Made by a program: the position numbers and the translations under genes. This document shows positions 53,503 through 62,541 of a stretch of DNA of 64,000 bases, piece after piece; positions within the stretch are counted from its first letter, which is position 1; every line of letters starts with the position of its first letter. The notes beneath the pieces are model-generated. The model ran no database searches and had not been told where the DNA came from. It saw only the letters and a list, made by a program, of their open reading frames with translations. Source of the DNA: GCA-002733465 sp965230525 (GTDB taxonomy: Bacteria > Pseudomonadota > Gammaproteobacteria > Enterobacterales > Kangiellaceae); assembly GCA_965230525.1 (NCBI GenBank), contig OZ246008.1, positions 868,001-932,000 on the forward strand, given 5' to 3'.

Positions 53503-55137
53503 TTGAACGACTTGCTGCCATTGGCTCAATTTTCCGCAAAGGTTAAACAGCAGCCAGATGCTGATTATCTCCATCAACCCATTGATGGCGAATTAAGGGT
53601 ATTCACTTGGAGTGAAGTAGACAGCCAAGCACGTTCGGTTGCATCCGCATTATTAGCGCTCGGCGCAACACCGGGTGATCGAGTCGGTATTTTTTCTAAA
53701 AACTGCGCTGAATGGTTTATTGCTGACCTTGCAATAATGATGGCTGGTCTAATATCAGTGCCCATCTATCACACTGCCAATCGCGATACGATTCGGTATA
53801 TTTTGGACGACAGTGAATGCAAAGCTGTATTTGTAGGGAAGCTGGACGGCACTGAAGAAGCGGAAGCTGCTTTAGATGGTTCAATCCCTCGCATTATTTT
53901 CCCTTATCCCAGTTTAACCGGCGAGCACGCTTGGCCAGATCTACTCGCGCATACGCCGCTCGACACCATTCATCAAGCCGAAGAGCAAGATATGATGAGT
54001 GTCGTCTATACTTCCGGCAGTACAGGTAACCCTAAAGGGGTGGTGTTGGAGCACCAAAATTTTAAAGCGGCTGCGATTTCCGCTGTTGAACAACTCGATG
54101 CAACCCCAGAAAAGCGACTCATGTCATATTTACCACTTGCTCACATTACTGAGCGAGCATTGATTGAAAATTTATCTTTCTATGCCGGTTGTAAAATTTA
54201 TTTCGTCGAATCCATTGATAGTTTTATAACTGACGTAAAACGATGCGACCCGCATGCTTTTATTTCTGTACCGCGATTGTGGAATAAATTTCAGAGCGAA
54301 ATTTTGGCAAAAATTCCTGATCGCAAACTCCAGTTTTTACTCCGCGTCCCAGTATTCGGCAATCTTATTGCTAAAAAAATTCGCGCCGGACTTGGGCTCA
54401 GTAGTACCACGCTGTTTGGTTCTGGAACGGCACCAATCTCGCCTAGCGTATTGCGTTGGTATGAAAGACTCGGCATGCCGATTTCAGAAGGCTGGGGAAT
54501 GACAGAAACAACAGGGATGTCATGCAGCAATCTGCCATTCAAAAGTGGCTCAGTGGGCACAATCGGACGGCCGCTCGACTGTGTGGAAATGAAAATTGGT
54601 GAAAACAATGAAATTATGATCCGGGGCGAAGCGGTATTTAAAGAGTACTATAAAAATCCAGTAGCAACGGCCAAAAGCTTTACGAATGGTTGGTTCCACA
54701 CCGGTGATATGGGCGAAATCACAGAAAGTGGTGACTACAAAATTATAGGCCGGGTCAAAGAGCAGTTTAAGAGTGCCAAAGGAAAATACGTTGCGCCAGC
54801 TCCAATCGAAAATTACTTAGGCCGTAATAATGATATTGAACAAGTGTGCGTAATGGGTGAAGGTCGTAAACAACCGATAGCGTTAGTAGTATTAGGTCAA
54901 CAGAGTGTCCGAGGATCTACTGAAATCAACAATAGTCTTAGTAAGACGTTGCATATTGTTAATAAAAAGTTAGAAAAACATCAAAAAATTGATCACATCA
55001 TTGTGCTCAAAGAAGAATGGACAGTTGAAAACAACCTTTTAACTCCAACGCTAAAAATTAAGCGATCAGATATAGAAGCGAAATTTAAGCACATTTTAGA
55101 AATGGACATTGCTACACCTATTTATTGGGAAGAATAG
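53503..55137 (+). CDS. Long-chain-fatty-acid--CoA ligase (AMP-binding)
   Basis: A 544-residue adenylating enzyme of the long-chain acyl-CoA synthetase type. The AMP-binding P-loop-like motif is VVYTSGSTGNPKGVVLEH, then TLFGSGTAPISPSV, EGWGMTETTG and WFHTGDMGEI. The C-terminal Lys-bearing part is short, as in bacterial ACSL-like enzymes. The best start is TTG at 53503 with AAGGGGAG 8 bases upstream; GTG at 53494 overlaps that site. It probably feeds the fadBA pathway close by. Confidence 0.9.
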   Translation: MNDLLPLAQFSAKVKQQPDADYLHQPIDGELRVFTWSEVDSQARSVASALLALGATPGDRVGIFSKNCAEWFIADLAIMMAGLISVPIYHTANRDTIRYILDDSECKAVFVGKLDGTEEAEAALDGSIPRIIFPYPSLTGEHAWPDLLAHTPLDTIHQAEEQDMMSVVYTSGSTGNPKGVVLEHQNFKAAAISAVEQLDATPEKRLMSYLPLAHITERALIENLSFYAGCKIYFVESIDSFITDVKRCDPHAFISVPRLWNKFQSEILAKIPDRKLQFLLRVPVFGNLIAKKIRAGLGLSSTTLFGSGTAPISPSVLRWYERLGMPISEGWGMTETTGMSCSNLPFKSGSVGTIGRPLDCVEMKIGENNEIMIRGEAVFKEYYKNPVATAKSFTNGWFHTGDMGEITESGDYKIIGRVKEQFKSAKGKYVAPAPIENYLGRNNDIEQVCVMGEGRKQPIALVVLGQQSVRGSTEINNSLSKTLHIVNKKLEKHQKIDHIIVLKEEWTVENNLLTPTLKIKRSDIEAKFKHILEMDIATPIYWEE

Positions 55138-55343
55138 CGCTATTCCTTATTCTAAGTATTAATCAGCTTATCAACTTAAATACCGGTCTATGCTAAGCCC
55201 ATTGTCAAAAATGGGCTTAGAAATCGTTTTTATTTGTTAATATTGCGGAAGACCCCAAGTTTTTACATTGACATCTTTTTCACAGCGAGTAGGGTTTATC
55301 CATTAACAAGAAACGGCCTCACAAAAACAAAAGGAAGGTTGAA

Positions 55344-58226
55344 ATGTCTCACTCTATCAAACAAATTGCCACCCTATTTAGTATCGTTCCCCTACTTTTT
55401 GCTTGCGGTGAACAAGAGCAGTCAGCAAAAACTAATCAGTCTGAAACGACTGCAAAAACACAAACTGTTAACAAGTCATCGACGGATTTTGATATTGATT
55501 ATCAGCAATATCAACTCGCTAATGGACTAAAGGTCATTTTGCATCAAGACAGCTCCGACCCGATTGTGGCAATGGCTACCGTTGTGCATGTGGGCTCTAA
55601 TCGTGAAAAGCCGGGCCGAACGGGTTTTGCCCATTTTTTCGAGCACATGTCATTTAATGATTCCGAAAATGTGCCGAAAGGTGCTAACCGAAAAATGATT
55701 CCTGAGTTGGGCGGTACTCGCAATGGCGGAACGTGGAGTGACGGTACCATTTATTACGAAGTGGTTCCAAAAGATGCCTTCGATAAGTTGCTATGGATTG
55801 ATTCAGACCGACTTGGTTTTATGATTAATACGGTCGATCAAGGTACTTTGGAGCGTGAAAAACAAGTTGTAAAAAATGAAAAGCGACAGCGAGTTGATAA
55901 TCGTCCCTACGGGCACACTGGTCATGTTATTAAAAAAGCCTTGTACCCTAAAGATCATCCTTACAACTGGACGGTGATTGGTGACTTAGAAGATTTACAA
56001 GCAGCAACCCTTGATGATGTTAGGGAGTTTTATGATCAATATTACGTGCCTGCGAATGCAACCTTAGTTATTGCCGGGGATATTGATATTGAACAAACCA
56101 AACAAAAAGTGGAACGTTGGTTTGGTGAAATAAAACCGGGCAAGCCAATTGATAGTATGAAGCCGCGTCCAGTGAAGTTGCAAAAAGACATCAAGCTTTA
56201 TCACTTGGATAACTTTGCCAAACTGCCCGAGTTGCGGTTGACCTACCCGAGCATCGAGCAGTACCACAAAGATGCTTACGCTCTCAGCGCGCTAGCTCAA
56301 ATTTTGTCACAAGGCAAAGAGGCAAGTTTATATAAGACAATTGTTGAAGAGCAAAAACTTGCTCCCGGTGTTGCAGCTTGGAATCGCTCAGAAGAAATTG
56401 CAGGCACGTTTACTATTAGAGTAAGAGCTAATGCAGGAACTGAGCTGGATAAAGTTTATCAGGGAATTCAACAGGCACTTGCCAATTTTGAAAAGAATGG
56501 CTTTTCTGATGAGCAACTTACTAAAATTAAAGCCAAACAAGAAACCGACTTTTATTATGATATTGAAAGTGTTCTCGACAAAGCGTTACAAATGGGAATT
56601 TACAATGAATATGCTGGCTCTCCGGATTTTATTAAGCAGGATGTTAAAAACATTATTGCAGTCACTCGTGAAGATGTCATGCGGGTTTATCATCAATACA
56701 TAAAAGATAAGCCAGCGATAATCACCAGCTTTGTTCCCAAAGATGGCAAACAACTGGCCATTTCAAATTCAACCAAAGCCGACGTAGTCGAAGAAGAAAT
56801 TAAGCAAGGCGCAGAAACAAAATTTGTTGAAAATGATGCGATTGAATATCAAAAAACGGTCACTAAACACGATCGGAGTGAGCCCCCATTAACAGAGCTT
56901 CCCAAAATCCAGGTGCCATCCGTATGGCGAAGCGCTACGAGCAACGGGGTAAAGGTTTACGGCATTGAAAGCACAGAGTTGCCAGTTGTGAATTTTAGTT
57001 TACGAATCGATGGCGGACAGAGTTTAGACCAAACCTCTAAGTTAGGTACTGCCTATTTATTAGCGCAACTAATGAACGAAGGCACAAAAACCAAAACGCC
57101 ACAAGAGTTAGAACAAGCGATTGGCTTGCTCGGTGCAACTTTGTCAATTGATGTGGGTAAAGAAGCTATCATTATCCGCGGTCGGAGCTTAGCAAAAAAT
57201 TTCCAAGCAACCGTTGAATTGCTTGCGGAAATGTTACTCGAGCCAAGGTTTGACGCCAAGGAGTTTGAACGGTTAAAAGCTGCGCGTCTAACAGGCATTG
57301 AACAGTCCAAAGGTAACGCTTCTCGAATTGCTATCAATGCGTTTATGAAGCTGATTTACGGAAGTCAGCATCTTCTCGGTTTACCTATGGGCGGAACAAA
57401 ACAAACGGTTGAAGCTATTAACTTGGATGATTTAAAACAATATTACCAAGCGAACTTATCGCCAGCGAATGCAAGTTTTCATGTGGTGGGCTCGGTCGAT
57501 CAGGCACAAGTAGAACAAGCACTCGCTTCGTTTAAAAGCTGGCAAGGTGAAGCGATCGCAATGCCTGAGCAGCCAACCGTTAAGCCAGTCTCTAAACCGG
57601 CTTTGTATTTTATTGACTTACCGAATGCCAAACAGTCAGTAATCTATGTTGGTAAGCCTGTGGTGAGTGGATTTGAAGAAGATTTTTACCCGATTCAATT
57701 TGCTAATAATCGTCTTGGTGGTGGCATGAGTGCGCGACTAGCACAAACACTAAGGATTCAAAAAGGCTATACCTATGGTGCTTATTCTTTTATTCGACCC
57801 AGTTATTATCAGTCTCCCTTTGTTGCTAGTTCTCAGGTTAGAACTAATGTGACTTTAGAGTCATTGGAGATTTTCAAAGATTTAATCGGAAACTATCAAG
57901 CAACCTATTTGGATGAAGACTTAGCGGTTGCTAAAAATATGACCATTAAAGGTAACGCACGACGCTTTGAAACACTTTCTCAACGCTTGGACATGTTACA
58001 AAATATTAGCTTATTTCAGTTGCCCAATAATTATGTGGAGCAACGACAAGCTTACGTTTCCGATGTGACCTTAGAACAGGTGCATAGCGTTATTGGCCAA
58101 TATCTTGATGAGCAACAAATGATTTACCTAGTGGTCGGAGATGCTAAAACTCAACTACCAAGAATGAAAGGGTTGGGTTATGGTGAACCAATCGTTTTGG
58201 ATATTGATGGTGAATTAATTCAATAA
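55344..58226 (+). CDS. M16 family zinc metallopeptidase lipoprotein
   Basis: A 960-residue pitrilysin/insulinase-type peptidase. A lipobox-like LLFAC (Cys21) predicts a lipoprotein in the envelope. The N-terminal M16 domain carries the inverted zinc motif HFFEH with the downstream Glu (LEREKQVVKNE). A second, inactive-type domain includes GGTKQTVEAINL and RLGGGMSARLAQTLR. AAAGGAAGG is upstream of the ATG. Such exported peptidases degrade oligopeptides. Confidence 0.92.
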   Translation: MSHSIKQIATLFSIVPLLFACGEQEQSAKTNQSETTAKTQTVNKSSTDFDIDYQQYQLANGLKVILHQDSSDPIVAMATVVHVGSNREKPGRTGFAHFFEHMSFNDSENVPKGANRKMIPELGGTRNGGTWSDGTIYYEVVPKDAFDKLLWIDSDRLGFMINTVDQGTLEREKQVVKNEKRQRVDNRPYGHTGHVIKKALYPKDHPYNWTVIGDLEDLQAATLDDVREFYDQYYVPANATLVIAGDIDIEQTKQKVERWFGEIKPGKPIDSMKPRPVKLQKDIKLYHLDNFAKLPELRLTYPSIEQYHKDAYALSALAQILSQGKEASLYKTIVEEQKLAPGVAAWNRSEEIAGTFTIRVRANAGTELDKVYQGIQQALANFEKNGFSDEQLTKIKAKQETDFYYDIESVLDKALQMGIYNEYAGSPDFIKQDVKNIIAVTREDVMRVYHQYIKDKPAIITSFVPKDGKQLAISNSTKADVVEEEIKQGAETKFVENDAIEYQKTVTKHDRSEPPLTELPKIQVPSVWRSATSNGVKVYGIESTELPVVNFSLRIDGGQSLDQTSKLGTAYLLAQLMNEGTKTKTPQELEQAIGLLGATLSIDVGKEAIIIRGRSLAKNFQATVELLAEMLLEPRFDAKEFERLKAARLTGIEQSKGNASRIAINAFMKLIYGSQHLLGLPMGGTKQTVEAINLDDLKQYYQANLSPANASFHVVGSVDQAQVEQALASFKSWQGEAIAMPEQPTVKPVSKPALYFIDLPNAKQSVIYVGKPVVSGFEEDFYPIQFANNRLGGGMSARLAQTLRIQKGYTYGAYSFIRPSYYQSPFVASSQVRTNVTLESLEIFKDLIGNYQATYLDEDLAVAKNMTIKGNARRFETLSQRLDMLQNISLFQLPNNYVEQRQAYVSDVTLEQVHSVIGQYLDEQQMIYLVVGDAKTQLPRMKGLGYGEPIVLDIDGELIQ

Positions 58227-58405
58227 GTTATCGATTTGAACTAAGCTAAGTAGGTATGTAAAAATAGGTGTAGGCTAGCAAAAGCCTGCTACCGAGCATA
58301 CCTATTAGCATGGTAAGATATTGGTTGGCTGGTAGTATAATTAATTTAAGTTCAGATTTAACAGAAGTAGCTGATTTAAAAGTAGTAGTGCGTAACGGAG
58401 GATTT

Positions 58406-58792
58406 GTGAGTAATCGAGATAGAAAGTTTGTCACCCAAGAAATCCTCAGTGCGATTAGTTCGAGCTCTAAATCTGGTAAAACCACCCAAGTGGCTTTCGA
58501 GTTATCGGATGAAGGCTATAAGCAACTAAAAATCGAAGCGGCCATGGATGACATAACACCGGCAGAAAAAGCCCGAGAAGCGCTTGGGCTAAGAGTAAGG
58601 ACCAAAAAAGCTAAGGCGAAGTTAATTGTGCGACTATCAGAACGTGATTTCACCTTTTTAGGGCTCAGATATGGAGTCGATCCAGAAGATAAATTAACGA
58701 TTCGTAATATCGCTGCCGAGCAGCTTGCAGAACTCTATTCGGGAGAGCAGGACGAGGAAGATTCTCGACCAGATTATCAGTGGCCTGAGTAA
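58406..58792 (+). CDS. Uncharacterised protein with a tandem repeat (possible ribbon-helix-helix-like pair)
   Basis: A 128-residue protein starting at GTG with an ideal GGAGG site 5 bases upstream; an earlier ATG at 58310 has no such site. Residues about 28-63 (TQVAFELSDEGYKQLKIEAA...DITPAEKAREALGL) and about 71-107 (KLIVRLSERDFTFLGLRYGV...DKLTIRNIAAEQL) look like two copies of one unit: a short strand, LS-turn, and two helices. That pattern fits a ribbon-helix-helix or similar small fold. No family is recognised. The C-terminus is acidic. Confidence 0.65.
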   Translation: MSNRDRKFVTQEILSAISSSSKSGKTTQVAFELSDEGYKQLKIEAAMDDITPAEKAREALGLRVRTKKAKAKLIVRLSERDFTFLGLRYGVDPEDKLTIRNIAAEQLAELYSGEQDEEDSRPDYQWPE

Positions 58793-58870
58793 TCTTGTTA
58801 TGCCACAATCTTTAATCCCGCAACAGTTGTTTCAAGTTTAATTTCTCTCGCCTAATTCTTTCATGGCATA

Positions 58871-59242
58871 CTATTTAAAATAGCCTGAATTCTCACCGTA
58901 CTTTGCTTTCAAAATGGCTTGTTGGGTTGCGGTCAATTGGTTTAATGTTTGAAACTCTTCGATTTCAGTATTTGCCATGGGAATTTGAAGATAGATGGTT
59001 TTACCCGATACGCCAGCAGCGCGGGTATGGTAATAACCTTTGTCAGGCTCCGAAGTAACCTTGCCATCAATCACTAGCCATACATTCATTCCGGAATAGC
59101 CGTTATGAGTGATCACATAGTCACCATCAAAATAAGAAACACCCAATCGCTTTGCTCTGTTCTCGGTATCTCCTGGTAGTGCGAAATAAATCAACACACC
59201 CAAAACAACAAGGCCTAATAAGATGGCTAAAAATTTTTTCAT
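58871..59242 (-). CDS. Uncharacterised single-span membrane or exported protein
   Basis: A 123-residue protein with an N-terminal hydrophobic helix (residues about 3-24, FLAILLGLVVLGVLIYFALP). A small beta-rich domain follows (GDYVITHNGYSGMNVWLVID, KGYYHTRAAGVSGKTIYLQI). No family is recognised. It is monocistronic and convergent with the tandem-repeat gene. Confidence 0.7.
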   Translation of the reverse strand: MKKFLAILLGLVVLGVLIYFALPGDTENRAKRLGVSYFDGDYVITHNGYSGMNVWLVIDGKVTSEPDKGYYHTRAAGVSGKTIYLQIPMANTEIEEFQTLNQLTATQQAILKAKYGENSGYFK

Positions 59243-59302
59243 GATTCTTTGGACCCCTAATTTGTCTTCTGCATTTAGATTATCACGCTTACTCTTTGTT
59301 TT

Positions 59303-59387
59303 GTAGGTCGGACTTTAGTCCGTCACTGCGCTATGAGGAGGCGAAATGCTTCAAAAATAAAAACATTTCACCACTAAGACACAGAGA
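59303..59387. repeat. Intergenic repeat-like elements (REP-type palindrome and direct-repeat fragment)
   Basis: GTAGGTCGGACTTTAGTCCG at 59303-59322 carries a perfect palindrome CGGACT-TT-AGTCCG like the REP elements found scattered through many bacterial genomes. About 45 bases on, TTCACCACTAAGACACAGAG (59367-59386) resembles another common dispersed repeat. They fill the 196-base gap between two minus-strand genes. Repetition elsewhere in the genome cannot be seen here. Confidence 0.45.
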
Positions 59388-59438
59388 ATGAATTTTAGAA
59401 TATATGTCTTTATGGTGGGTTGCATTTCAAGTTGCCAC

Positions 59439-59903
59439 CTAAGGTAATTTAACTGGTAGCGAAATGGTATGTTTGACTTCTTGTAAGACAAACAAGGTTT
59501 GTGCATCTTTGATTTCTGGAAACGACCTTAGGGTTTTTAAAATGAAATGGGACATTTCTTTGTTGTCCCTTGCCACCACCTTCATAAGGTGATCATAAGG
59601 ACCTGATAATGAATAACATTCTAAAATCAATGGATGATATTTTACCGCCATTTTAAATTTATCAAAGGCTGCTTCATTGGTTTGGTTGATGCTTACTTGG
59701 ATAAACGCCATCACAGCAAATCCAGCTTGTTCTGCATCCAAGGTGACGCCATAGCCCTTGATCACGCCGCGCTCTTCGAGACTTTTAGTTCGACGTAAGC
59801 AAGTCGATTCCGACATGTTAGTTGCTTTGGCCAGTTCGACCATCGGCATTCGGCCATTGTTTTGCAATTGAATAAGGATATCTTGGTCTTGTTGACTGAG
59901 CAT
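59439..59903 (-). CDS. Lrp/AsnC family transcriptional regulator
   Basis: A 154-residue regulator. The helix-turn-helix is PMVELAKATNMSESTCLRRT with the wing RGVIKGYGVTLDA. The RAM sensor domain follows (FAVMAFIQVSINQ, CYSLSGPYDHLMKVVARD) and binds amino acids in this family. The start at 59903 has GGTGAT upstream; a start 15 bases earlier is possible. It is divergent from the OsmC gene and could regulate it. Confidence 0.92.
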   Translation of the reverse strand: MLSQQDQDILIQLQNNGRMPMVELAKATNMSESTCLRRTKSLEERGVIKGYGVTLDAEQAGFAVMAFIQVSINQTNEAAFDKFKMAVKYHPLILECYSLSGPYDHLMKVVARDNKEMSHFILKTLRSFPEIKDAQTLFVLQEVKHTISLPVKLP

Positions 59904-60042
59904 GGAGTTTATCACCATTTATTTGCACTTGAATGAAGAATACCACCATATTCGTACAGATCGAAGGAGATTTTGGTGAGTTCCGTCAGTAGCAATAGGG
60001 TAAAATAAGGACGAATTAAATCGACTTAATTGGAGCAGTGTC

Positions 60043-60639
60043 ATGTCATCAGAAAAATTCTATCACGTCGGCGAGCTTAGCGCGGAGCAACCTGAAAAAA
60101 CTCAATATGAGTCAACAAAATTCACCAAAGCACGCCACCCAGAACCTTATCGGTTTGAAGTGAATTTAAGCGCGGAAGCTGGAACTAAGCAAAGTAAAAC
60201 CGGTGTTGTGTCGGTGAATATTCCGGGATTTAGTCCAGTAAAGCTTTATTGTGATGAGCAACCACCGGTGGGTGAAGACACTGCCCCACCGCCTTTGGCA
60301 TTCTTTTCGGCCGGCATCGGATTCTGTTTAATGACTCATTTGACCGATATTTTGACCGCTCGAAAAATTCAGGTCGATAGTCTTAAATTGGAACAACGGA
60401 TCGTGTTTAGAACTAATTTAGGTCATATGCGAGATCATGGCTATATGACCAATGGTGGATGCGATGTGGTCGAAACTCACGTGATCATTGAGAGTCCTGA
60501 ACCAGAAGAAAGTATTAAAGACTTACTTGATGAGGCGGAAAATGGTTGCATGGCTCACTATGCTTTGAGAAACCCCATTCCTTGGTCGACTCGGTTAATT
60601 TATAACGGTAAGGAAGCAATCAACCGCTCAGGAAACTAA
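60043..60639 (+). CDS. OsmC-family protein
   Basis: A 198-residue OsmC/Ohr-like protein. Central PPPLAFFSAGIGFCLMTHLT has the Cys-bearing helix of the family, and the C-terminal half includes AENGCMAHYALRNPIPWSTR with a second Cys, the usual two-Cys peroxidase layout. The N-terminal extension of about 40 residues is longer than in OsmC proper. It probably reduces organic peroxides. TTGGAGCAG precedes the ATG. Confidence 0.8.
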   Translation: MSSEKFYHVGELSAEQPEKTQYESTKFTKARHPEPYRFEVNLSAEAGTKQSKTGVVSVNIPGFSPVKLYCDEQPPVGEDTAPPPLAFFSAGIGFCLMTHLTDILTARKIQVDSLKLEQRIVFRTNLGHMRDHGYMTNGGCDVVETHVIIESPEPEESIKDLLDEAENGCMAHYALRNPIPWSTRLIYNGKEAINRSGN

Positions 60640-60646
60640 GCGTTAA

Positions 60647-60673
60647 AACAGCCGACAGTTTAGGTCGGCTGTT
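60647..60673 (+). terminator. Terminator-like hairpin after the OsmC gene
   Basis: AACAGCCGAC, loop AGTTTAG, GTCGGCTGTT: a 10-bp perfect stem, with a weak T tract. Confidence 0.7.
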
Positions 60674-60790
60674 ACTTAGCTTTAAATTCGGATCTCGCCA
60701 AATTTAGAGCATTCATAATTAAGACTAATCTAAACGATGTCCGCCCTCAGATAGTCTATTTTTAAAATCATCCTTTTTATAAAAAGCTTT

Positions 60791-61900
60791 CTAAAACGTG
60801 ATGCCATTTCTTAGGGCTTTGGTTTGCAAGTTAGTCTCTTTAAGAAGATGAGCGGTTTTGATCAAAGTTTCTTCAGTGGTTTGCCAATCGATACACCCAT
60901 CGGTAATGGATACCCCATATTGCAATTTGGATAAGTCATCTTGAATTTTTTGGTTACCGGCGTGCAAGTGGCTTTCTAACATAAAGCCGATAATTGATTG
61001 GTTGCCATCAACAACTTGTTCGATGACATTCTCAAGGACCACAGGTTGTCTTGCAGGATCTTTATTGCTGTTGCCATGACTACAATCAACCATAATATTG
61101 TTGGGCAATCCACTGGCTTTTAACTTGGCTTCGTAGTCGGCTATATCATTAGGGTGGTAATTCGGTTGAGTTCCTCCGCGCAAAATAACGTGCCCATGAC
61201 GATTGCCAGTGGTATTCAATAAGGTCACTTGTCCTAAATTGTTGATCCCCATAAAGCTATGCCCAGAGGCAGCGGCTTTCATCGCATTAAGTGCTGCACC
61301 GGATGAACCACTGGTGCCATTTTTGAAGCCAATAGGCATCGAGAGTCCGCTGGCCATTTCTCGATGGGTTTGTGATTCACTGGTACGAGCGCCTATAGCT
61401 GTCCAGGCAATTAACTCGGAAAGGTACTGCGGACTGATGGGATCGAGCATTTCGGTGGCGACAGGAATTTCATTTTCGGCTAACCACAATAGCAAATCGC
61501 GGGCGATGGTAAGGCCCTCTTCTACGTCAAAACTATTGTTCAAGTGTGGGTCATTGATCAATCCTTTCCACCCCACTGTGGTTCTAGGCTTTTCAAAGTA
61601 GACGCGCATAACCAAGAAAATTTCGCTTTCAACTTCTTTGGCCAAGTGCTTGAGTTTAAGGGCATACTCTTTAGCCGATTTCACATCATGAATTGAACAA
61701 GGGCCCACAATGGCGAGCTGACGGGTATCTTTTCTGTCTAATATTGCTTCAATTTGTTGTCTAGACCGAGAAACAAAAGCGGCGCTAGAAGGTGGCAAGG
61801 GCAGCTTTTCTTTTAATTCTCTTGGGGTCATCAATACTTTTTCGGATTCAATATTGACGTTATTTACTTTGTTTAGTTGTGCAAGCGTTTGATTAGTCAT
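60791..61900 (-). CDS. 3-deoxy-7-phosphoheptulonate synthase (class I DAHP synthase)
   Basis: A 369-residue enzyme of the AroF/G/H family: first step of the shikimate pathway, condensing PEP with erythrose-4-P. Family motifs are IVGPCSIHD, MRVYFEKPRTTVGWKG, GARTSESQTHREMASGL, GFKNGTSG, and MVDCSHGNSNKDP. The ATG at 61900 matches the family N-terminus; a TTG at 61987 adds 29 residues with no homology. Which aromatic amino acid inhibits it cannot be told. A short aromatic-rich reading frame lies upstream and may control it. Confidence 0.95.
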   Translation of the reverse strand: MTNQTLAQLNKVNNVNIESEKVLMTPRELKEKLPLPPSSAAFVSRSRQQIEAILDRKDTRQLAIVGPCSIHDVKSAKEYALKLKHLAKEVESEIFLVMRVYFEKPRTTVGWKGLINDPHLNNSFDVEEGLTIARDLLLWLAENEIPVATEMLDPISPQYLSELIAWTAIGARTSESQTHREMASGLSMPIGFKNGTSGSSGAALNAMKAAASGHSFMGINNLGQVTLLNTTGNRHGHVILRGGTQPNYHPNDIADYEAKLKASGLPNNIMVDCSHGNSNKDPARQPVVLENVIEQVVDGNQSIIGFMLESHLHAGNQKIQDDLSKLQYGVSITDGCIDWQTTEETLIKTAHLLKETNLQTKALRNGITF

Positions 61901-61927
61901 GTCTTTACTCTGTATAAAATTAGTCGT

Positions 61928-62068
61928 CGAGAATGTGCTTCGCAATGAGCATAAGTCTCGAATTAATCCATCAATTAGTGATGGCAATATAGGTGTGTTG
62001 GTTTGGGCTTCGGCAGCAAAGATCGAGCCTATTCAGCTAAATCGTATTTAAGCCAAAATGGGTTTAAA
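61928..62068 (-). promoter_or_regulatory. Leader region with hairpins between leader peptide and DAHP synthase
   Basis: In this 170-base span between the leader peptide stop and the DAHP synthase start are three inverted repeats: TTTAAGCC/GGTTTAAA (62047-62068), GGCTTCG/CGAGCC (62006-62029, one bulge) and CGAGA/TCTCG (61928-61960, followed on the minus strand by AATTTTA). They could serve as attenuator arms, but no strong terminator stem with a T tract is evident. Confidence 0.35.
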
Positions 62069-62070
62069 GT

Positions 62071-62217
62071 TTAGTGACTAAAATAATAATAGAGTTGTCG
62101 AGATGAGTGATAAGACCAGAAATTGGAGAAAGACGATAGAAAGTCAGTGGCGTTATTGAGAGTGAGTTTGATAGTTGTTAAGCTACTCGGCTGTTGAGCA
62201 ACTACTTGGGAACGCAT
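62071..62217 (-). CDS. Candidate aromatic leader peptide for DAHP synthase
   Basis: A short frame of 48 residues (to 65 if the unsupported ATG at 62268 is used). The ATG at 62217 has AGGA 10 bases upstream. Nine of residues 26-46 are aromatic: FLSSFSNFWSYHSS, then YYYF just before the stop at 62071. This composition is what a Phe/Tyr/Trp attenuation leader needs, and the DAHP synthase gene begins 170 bases after. No protein family is recognised, so its role is inferred. Confidence 0.5.
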   Translation of the reverse strand: MRSQVVAQQPSSLTTIKLTLNNATDFLSSFSNFWSYHSSRQLYYYFSH

Positions 62218-62541
62218 GAATTGCGGTTCCTGTACAAGGCCTTGTGTTTGTGACACTGTCTTCTCCATTAAGAGTATTTTTGGGTTAGTTTGTTTAAGTA
62301 TCGAACAAATTGCTAGTCAGAGGGAAATAACTTTTTGTCATGTTGCTGAATCGGATAAGATTTTAAGCGGCCGCAAAGCAATGTTTTAGAGAGTCTCGGA
62401 AAATATATGAGATTAACCCAGTAAATTTCTAGTATGGTAAATTGGTTGTTTAGCTATAAGACCTGACTTCTTATGCTTTTGCAGCTTGTTCTTTTTAGTC
62501 TTAAGCGCAACAGCTTTAACAATTGATTTAAGCCGATTAGC
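62218..62541. other. Non-coding region upstream of the DAHP synthase leader
   Basis: It must hold the promoter of the minus-strand DAHP synthase unit and the end of the patatin transcript. I see no gene in it, no TyrR box (TGTAAA-N6-TTTACA) and no clear terminator. Confidence 0.5.

Noticed and set aside
62071..62268. Longer 65-residue version of the aromatic leader
   Set aside because: The ATG at 62268 lacks a ribosome site, whereas the ATG at 62217 has AGGA at proper distance.
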